The notes below the pieces were generated by a model that worked only from the letters and a program-made list of their open reading frames with translations, made no database searches and was not told where the DNA came from. Shown piece after piece: positions 62,690 through 64,000 of a DNA stretch of 64,000 bases (its first letter is position 1; every line of letters starts with the position of its first letter). The translations under genes were made by a program, and so were the position numbers. Origin of the DNA: Gibbula magus (taxonomy: Eukaryota > Mollusca > Gastropoda > Trochida > Trochidae); contig OW388293.1 in the NCBI GenBank assembly GCA_936450465.1, forward strand, positions 43,110,982 to 43,174,981, given 5' to 3'.

Positions 62690-64000
62690 AATCAATCAAA
62701 CCTTTATTCTGTATGAAGGCCATCGGGCCCATATACATTTACAAAGTTCATACATTCAATATATATTCAATATATATATACACACGCCCATCTGATAACC
62801 TATTCACACATTTTCATAGATATACAATGCAAATCGGTATTTATGAAATGGACAAAGAATATGATGAAATGTATTTTGATATGATAGACAAAATGTTATA
62901 GTAATCAGTGCTGTTATTATTCTTGTAATATATTAGATCTGCGTTCGTATGAGTGCATAATATAGAGACTGAACATTTTTAAGGTATTGATATTATCTGT
63001 TGTAAGGAGTTTTTTAAAGCTAAACATATTTGTTTTTAATTCAGTTGGCAAATATCTACGACGTAAATCAGCATATCTTGGACAAATAAAGGTAAAATGG
63101 TATTCGTCCTCCATTCCCATATCACAAATAGGACATAGTCTCAGAGTTCTGTTGGTATTACACCATCGTCCCTCATTAACTTTCAACCTTAACAATCCGG
63201 CTCTAAATTTAACAAGATACTTACGTAATTTATAATCAACAATCTCGAAAAGATATTTTTCAGGATTTAATAGACTTTTGAATTCCCTGCACAGAACATA
63301 ACGTGTGCTATTATCAAGATTAGAACTCCAATTGTGTTTAAACATATCTATTAAACGAGTCTTAAAGAGTTTGATAAAACCTACTCGATTCCCGACAGTG
63401 TGTGACAACCAGACAAATCCAAAGCCATGCGAAAAAAGTAAGAAGCGAATTTTTTAAGCCCATGTATCATAACCAAGATTATCAAGATTAAGTAACATTT
63501 TATAAGCTTTCTTTGGTATACGGTCATCATGCATTGTTGTTATTTTAATCAAGTAGTTAAGACAACGAGCTGCTGTATTTACAAAGATTGGGAATCGACC
63601 ACATTCACCATACACTATTGCATTAGGTGTCTGAGGCCCCACAGTTAGATGTAATTTACAACCCGAAAGTTGGATTTTTTCTATACATTCATATTTTCTA
63701 TATCCCCACAATTCTGAAGCATATGATAATATCGATTGTATCTGACTGTCGAAAATTTTGAAAATATATCCGGTGATAATGAACCAACTTTTCTTAGATT
63801 GCCATTTAATTCCATTAATGCCTTTTTTGCTGCGTAAGGAAAGGTCGGATACTGATTTACCCAGGCTATCCGTACATGTGAATATAAAACCGAGGTACTT
63901 ATAACTATTCACAATCTCCAAGTTATTACCTTTAAAAGACCATTCATCTGTAATTTTAAGTCTACCTCCCCTCCTGAAAACTACAATATTAGATTTGCCA
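62690..64000 (-). pseudogene. LINE, 3' half with RT C-terminus, continues past right edge
   Basis: Minus-strand open frame from the window edge: GKSNIVVFRRGGRLKITDEW and VNSYKYLGFIFTCT (end of RT thumb), YASELWGYRKYECIEKIQLS, PNAIVYGECGRFPI, then RAGLLRLKVNEGRWCN and the zinc-knuckle-like CPICDMGMEDEYHFTFICP. A single in-frame TAA at about 63454-63456, after YDTWA, interrupts it. The frame resumes unchanged and ends at 62917. The 3' end is near 62690, with a gattgattgattga repeat tail on the element strand. It is much less decayed than the 27-31 kb LINEs. Clade uncertain. Confidence 0.85.

Overview
This looks like nuclear DNA of a marine mollusc-like invertebrate. It is AT-rich, genes are split into short exons by long introns, and transposable elements and satellites are dense. 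The host gene families are a CHST15-like Golgi sulfotransferase and a METTL24-like methyltransferase. A tRNA-derived SINE is present whose tail (aagcggcgttaaacccc) I associate with molluscs. Nothing points to bacteria, plasmids or CRISPR. Species and phylum are inferences.

Layout. Positions 1-2485 are a 35-bp satellite (71 units). Positions 2486-8820 and 9164-16131 are two nearly identical copies (about a dozen differences in 6.3 kb) of a segment holding the first four coding exons of a minus-strand CHST15-like gene, followed by a 59-bp satellite. At 8820/8821 the 59-bp satellite is joined directly to a short second block of the 35-bp satellite, which marks the duplication junction. Neither copy has its 3' exons in the window. 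Positions 16.1-18.8 kb hold degenerate repeats and a SINE remnant. Positions 18794-21873 are a dead but nearly full-length EN-RT LINE with an inverted 5' end and a 13-bp target-site duplication, the signature of twin priming. Positions 21.9-27 kb hold palindromic MITEs and otherwise unassigned DNA. Positions 26.6-31.5 kb are a graveyard of older LINEs in both orientations.

Positions 32368-50692 (minus strand) carry a complete METTL24-like gene, reconstructed from seven exons whose phases all agree and which encode 337 residues. Its 11.9-kb fifth intron holds a satellite made from a MITE end, other tandem arrays, SINE and L1-like fragments, hairpin MITEs and a 2.16-kb element with long, internally repetitive inverted ends. 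Positions 51.8-64 kb hold a LINE endonuclease fragment, a probable LTR, an 84-unit (AG) microsatellite, several MITEs, a decayed Tc1/mariner element and, at the right edge, the 3' half of another LINE on the minus strand.

The two host genes are unrelated in pathway, and there is no operon-like arrangement. Most short open reading frames in the window are chance frames or repeat translations. I found no convincing new multi-gene system. The most informative structures are the recent satellite-bounded duplication, the textbook twin-primed LINE, the MITE-end satellite and the repetitive-TIR element.
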